A DNA stretch of 64,000 nt, from contig NZ_BMWD01000001.1 of the NCBI RefSeq assembly GCF_014651055.1, positions 62,001 to 126,000 on the forward strand. The letters run 5' to 3'. Each line of letters opens with the position of its first letter. The first letter of the stretch is position 1. The notes under the pieces were generated by a model, which did not search any database, was not told the origin of the DNA, and was given only the letters and a program-made list of their open reading frames with translations. The stretch comes from Streptomyces fructofermentans (lineage in GTDB: Bacteria; Actinomycetota; Actinomycetes; Streptomycetales; Streptomycetaceae). Shown here in pieces: positions 61,181-64,000 of the stretch. Made by a program: the position numbers and the translations under genes.

Positions 61181-61196
61181 TGTGACCGTAATCACC
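61181..61196. promoter_or_regulatory. Crp-like site upstream of sucCD
   Basis: TGTGACCGTAATCACC has the TGTGA-N6-TCACA pattern with one mismatch and satisfies GTG-N8-CAC, the spacing recognised by Crp-family regulators including the Streptomyces protein. It is about 180 bp before the sucC start; TAACCT at 61241-61246 is a possible -10. Confidence 0.4.
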
Positions 61197-61374
61197 GCCC
61201 AGCTGTGATCTGCGATTTAGGCCCCCGCCGTCAGCGGCGATAACCTGCGAGACGGACATGCCGCGTTCCGGCCACCGTGCCCACGCCCTCCTTGTGACCG
61301 CGCAGTCACGTTGCCCGCCGCGGCACGCCCACGCAGACAACGAACCGCGAGATACCTGATAGGGACGGACGCGC

Positions 61375-62553
61375 GTGGACCTGTTCGAGTACCAGGCGAG
61401 GGACCTCTTCGCCAAGCACGGTGTACCGGTGCTGGCCGGTGAAGTCATCGACACGCCTGAAGGGGCGCGCGCGGCGACCGAGCGTCTTGGCGGCAAGTCC
61501 GTCGTCAAGGCCCAGGTCAAGGTCGGTGGCCGCGGCAAGGCCGGCGGCGTGAAGCTGGCCGGCACCCCGGACGAGGCCGTCGCCCGCGCGACGGACATTC
61601 TCGGCATGGACATCAAGGGCCACACGGTCCACAAGGTGATGATCGCCGAGACGGCCCCGGAGATTCTTGAGGAGTACTACGTCTCGTACCTCCTCGACCG
61701 CACGAACCGCACCTTCCTCGCCATGGCGTCCGTTCAGGGCGGCATGGACATCGAGGAGGTCGCCGAGAAGACCCCCGAGGCGCTCGCGAAGGTCCCGGTC
61801 GACGCCGTCGAGGGCGTCTCGATCGAGAAGGCCCGCGAGATCGTCGCCCTGGCGAAGTTCCCGGCCGAGGTCGCCGAGAAGGTCGCCGAGGTCCTGGTGA
61901 CGCTGTGGGACACCTTCGTCGCCGAGGACGCGCTCCTCGTCGAGGTCAACCCGCTCGCCAAGGTCGCCTCCGGCGACATCCTGGCGCTGGACGGCAAGGT
62001 CTCCCTCGACGAGAACGCCGAGTTCCGCCAGGCGGACCACGCGGCTCTCGAGGACAAGGCGTCGGCGAACCCCCTCGAGGCGGCGGCCAAGGCCAAGGGC
62101 CTCAACTACGTCAAGCTCGACGGCGAGGTCGGCATCATCGGCAACGGCGCGGGGCTCGTCATGAGCACCCTCGACGTCGTCGCGTACGCCGGTGAGAACC
62201 ACGGCGGCGTGAAGCCGGCCAACTTCCTGGACATCGGTGGCGGCGCCTCCGCCCAGGTCATGGCCAACGGCCTGGAGATCATCCTCGGCGACCCGGACGT
62301 CAAGTCCGTCTTCGTCAACGTCTTCGGTGGCATCACCGCCTGTGACGAGGTCGCCAACGGCATCGTCCAGGCGCTGCAGCTCCTCGCCGACAAGGGCGAG
62401 GACGTCACGAAGCCGCTGGTGGTCCGCCTCGACGGCAACAACGCGGAGCTGGGTCGAAAGATCCTGTCGGACGCCAACCACCCGCTCGTGCAGCGCGTGG
62501 ACACCATGGACGGCGCGGCCGACAAGGCCGCCGAGCTGGCCGCGGCCAAGTAA
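61375..62553 (+). CDS. sucC: Succinyl-CoA synthetase (ADP/GDP-forming) beta subunit
   Basis: A 392-residue ATP-grasp subunit of succinyl-CoA ligase in the citric acid cycle. It opens [20 protein letters not shown], as usual. [18 protein letters not shown] is the nucleotide-binding ATP-grasp segment, and VEVNPLAK the metal-binding strand. The C-terminal CoA-ligase domain contains [10 protein letters not shown] and [13 protein letters not shown]. Length is normal. GTG 61375 has AGGGACGG upstream. It is followed 21 bp later by sucD, so the two form an operon with SucC/SucD expected to assemble as an alpha-beta complex. Confidence 0.97.
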   Translation: MDLFEYQARDLFAKHGVPVLAGEVIDTPEGARAATERLGGKSVVKAQVKVGGRGKAGGVKLAGTPDEAVARATDILGMDIKGHTVHKVMIAETAPEILEEYYVSYLLDRTNRTFLAMASVQGGMDIEEVAEKTPEALAKVPVDAVEGVSIEKAREIVALAKFPAEVAEKVAEVLVTLWDTFVAEDALLVEVNPLAKVASGDILALDGKVSLDENAEFRQADHAALEDKASANPLEAAAKAKGLNYVKLDGEVGIIGNGAGLVMSTLDVVAYAGENHGGVKPANFLDIGGGASAQVMANGLEIILGDPDVKSVFVNVFGGITACDEVANGIVQALQLLADKGEDVTKPLVVRLDGNNAELGRKILSDANHPLVQRVDTMDGAADKAAELAAAK

Positions 62554-62574
62554 AGGACGAGGGACACCACAGCC

Positions 62575-63459
62575 ATGGCTATCTTCCTCAACAAGGACAG
62601 CAAGGTCATCGTCCAGGGCATGACCGGTGCCACGGGCATGAAGCACACCAAGCTCATGCTGGCCGACGGCACGAACATCGTCGGCGGTGTGAACCCGCGC
62701 AAGGCCGGTACGACCGTCGACGTCGACGGCACCGAGATCCCGGTCTTCGGCACGGTCGCCGAGGCGATCGAGAAGACGGGCGCCAACGTCTCCGTCCTCT
62801 TCGTGCCGCCGGCCTTCGCCAAGGCCGCCGTCGTCGAGGCCATCGACGCCGAGATCCCCCTCGCGGTCGTCATCACCGAGGGCATCGCCGTCCACGACTC
62901 CGCCGCCTTCTGGGCGTACGCGAAGTCGAAGGGCAACAAGACCCGCATCATCGGCCCGAACTGCCCCGGTCTCATCACGCCGGGCCAGTCCAACGCCGGC
63001 ATCATCCCGGGCGACATCACGAAGCCGGGCCGCATCGGCCTGGTCTCGAAGTCCGGCACGCTGACGTACCAGATGATGTACGAGCTCCGTGACATCGGCT
63101 TCTCGTCGGCCGTCGGCATCGGTGGCGACCCGGTCATCGGTACGACGCACATCGACGCGCTCGCCGCGTTCGAGGCCGACCCCGACACCGACCTGATCGT
63201 CATGATCGGCGAGATCGGCGGCGACGCCGAGGAGCGTGCGGCGGACTTCATCGCGAAGAACGTCACCAAGCCGGTCGTCGGCTACGTCGCGGGCTTCACC
63301 GCGCCCGAGGGCAAGACCATGGGCCACGCCGGCGCCATCGTCTCCGGCTCCTCCGGCACGGCCGCCGCGAAGAAGGAGGCCCTCGAGGCCGCCGGCGTCA
63401 AGGTCGGCAAGACGCCGACCGAGACGGCCGAGCTGGCCCGAGCGATCCTCGCCGGCTGA
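62575..63459 (+). CDS. sucD: Succinyl-CoA synthetase alpha subunit
   Basis: A 294-residue alpha subunit that binds CoA and carries the phosphohistidine. The N-terminal CoA-binding Rossmann domain reads [19 protein letters not shown], with later [19 protein letters not shown] is conserved and the active-site phospho-acceptor is H251 in [19 protein letters not shown] lies before the ATG. The stop codon is inside the first copy of the GGCTGAAC repeat. Together with SucC it converts succinyl-CoA, Pi and ADP/GDP to succinate, CoA and NTP. Confidence 0.97.
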   Translation: MAIFLNKDSKVIVQGMTGATGMKHTKLMLADGTNIVGGVNPRKAGTTVDVDGTEIPVFGTVAEAIEKTGANVSVLFVPPAFAKAAVVEAIDAEIPLAVVITEGIAVHDSAAFWAYAKSKGNKTRIIGPNCPGLITPGQSNAGIIPGDITKPGRIGLVSKSGTLTYQMMYELRDIGFSSAVGIGGDPVIGTTHIDALAAFEADPDTDLIVMIGEIGGDAEERAADFIAKNVTKPVVGYVAGFTAPEGKTMGHAGAIVSGSSGTAAAKKEALEAAGVKVGKTPTETAELARAILAG

Positions 63460-63493
63460 ACGGCTGAACGGCTGAACGGCTGAACGGCTGAAC
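63454..63493. repeat. 8-bp tandem repeat (GGCTGAAC)5 spanning the sucD stop
   Basis: Five perfect octamers begin in the last codons of sucD; the stop TGA (63457-63459) is part of the first unit, so copies could be gained or lost without changing SucD. Confidence 0.93.
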
Positions 63494-63542
63494 GCGGTCG
63501 GGCCCGTACCCCCTTCTCCGGGGGTGCGGGCCCGACCGCGTT
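63491..63542. terminator. Bidirectional terminator after sucCD
   Basis: AACGCGGTCGGGCCCG (63491-63506) pairs perfectly with 63527-63542 over 16 bp, and the intervening bases form an additional ACCCCC/GGGGGT stem. It separates convergent sucD and the gene at the right edge. Confidence 0.88.
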
Positions 63543-63566
63543 CGCGCGTCCGTGCCGCCGGAGCCG

Positions 63567-64000
63567 TCAGCGGACCTGCGGCCGGATCCTCTCCGGCCCC
63601 GCGCCCGGCAGCGAGCGGAGTTTCGTACGCAGCTTCACGTCCTCCTTGGAGAGCGGGCCCGGCGCCGGGCGCGGCGGTACGCCGCGCACCCCGGAGCCCG
63701 GGACCAGCGGAGCCTCGTAGTGGTCGGGGGCCGTGCGGAGCGTGATCGCGGTGGAGCCGATCACGAGGACGGTGAGCGCGATGGCCGCCCGGGTCCAGCG
63801 GCGCGCCCGGCGTTCGCTGCCCGTACGTACGGTGTCGGGCTCCGCGGCGGCGCGCAGCCGTTCCGCGCTGCCGAGTTCCGCCAGCCGCCGGGCCAGTTCC
63901 GTCGGGTCGGCCAGTTCGGGGATCCGCTCGGTGACGGCCTCGCGCGCGTGCAGCAGCCGGTTCGCCGTCGCGGGCGTGCTCGCCTCCGTCTCGGCCGCGG
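63567..64000 (-). CDS. Hypothetical membrane protein (partial, 5' end outside window)
   Basis: About 144 codons are visible, ending at TGA 63567-63569. The visible part starts with a helical, charged region (REAVTERIPELADPTELARR), then one hydrophobic segment (RAAIALTVLVIGSTAITL), then a Pro/Gly-rich tail ending LRTKLRSLPGAGPERIRPQ. It looks like a single-pass protein, cytoplasmic N-terminus and outer C-terminus. No family recognised. GC3 pattern is as in neighbours and the frame is open to the edge, so a real gene is likely, but its start and length are unknown. Confidence 0.7.
   Translation of the reverse strand, partial: AAETEASTPATANRLLHAREAVTERIPELADPTELARRLAELGSAERLRAAAEPDTVRTGSERRARRWTRAAIALTVLVIGSTAITLRTAPDHYEAPLVPGSGVRGVPPRPAPGPLSKEDVKLRTKLRSLPGAGPERIRPQVR

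Noticed and set aside
61294..61309. GTGAC-N6-GTCAC as a second Crp site
   Set aside because: The half-sites are two bases further apart than in the Crp consensus (GTG-N10-CAC instead of GTG-N8-CAC).

Overview
The window is chromosomal DNA from a high-G+C actinomycete, almost certainly a Streptomyces. Coding regions carry G or C at nearly every third codon position, many starts are GTG, several genes look leaderless, and the gene content (serine/threonine kinase array, guaA, pcrA, NlpC/P60 and M23 wall hydrolases, a stand-alone B12 mutase subunit, sucCD) is that of a Streptomyces core chromosome. From memory, and not searched, the order resembles the S. coelicolor guaB-guaA-pcrA-sucCD neighbourhood. 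I see no prophage, transposon, CRISPR array, rRNA or tRNA.

Layout. 1-851: a secreted serine hydrolase running off the left edge. 1028-16256: six tandem kinase-like genes; five have complete catalytic motifs and one (3177-5975) has lost them. A lipoprotein gene and a diacylglycerol-kinase-like gene lie between the fifth and sixth. 16257-24397: a succinate-semialdehyde-type dehydrogenase behind two tandem palindromes, a GMC oxidoreductase, a sortase-anchored surface protein, a membrane protein and lipoprotein pair, and a small chorismate mutase preceded by a Tyr/Phe leader peptide and a terminator hairpin. 25265-33372: guaA, a flavin/F420-type split-barrel protein, several membrane or hypothetical proteins, a class II aldolase and a DoxX protein. 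33359-38455: two divergent PspC transcription units, one encoding a two-component system. 38646-47582: two paralogous NlpC/P60 hydrolases, one behind a c-di-AMP (ydaO-type) riboswitch, then PcrA helicase and a membrane-tethered M23 peptidase with a long disordered tail. 47907-49925: a secreted lipase and a 136-residue B12-binding mutase subunit. 50364-58882: a divergent five-gene cluster (DUF5691 and SWIM on one side; MoxR AAA+, DUF5682 and VWA on the other) around an 18-bp inverted repeat. 59301-64000: a secreted proline/alanine-rich protein, sucCD, and a truncated membrane protein.

How it fits together. Much of the window concerns the cell surface. The kinases carry outward-facing C-terminal domains that share a short signature across most of the array. 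The PspC system resembles envelope-stress sensors. Three wall hydrolases are present, and one is wired to c-di-AMP. The least understood unit is the SWIM/DUF5691/MoxR/DUF5682/VWA cluster, whose overlapping stop and start codons and shared operator suggest one coordinated machine of unknown purpose. Intergenic regions are unusually rich in 5-31 bp tandem repeats, and convergent gene pairs are often separated by long GC-rich hairpins.
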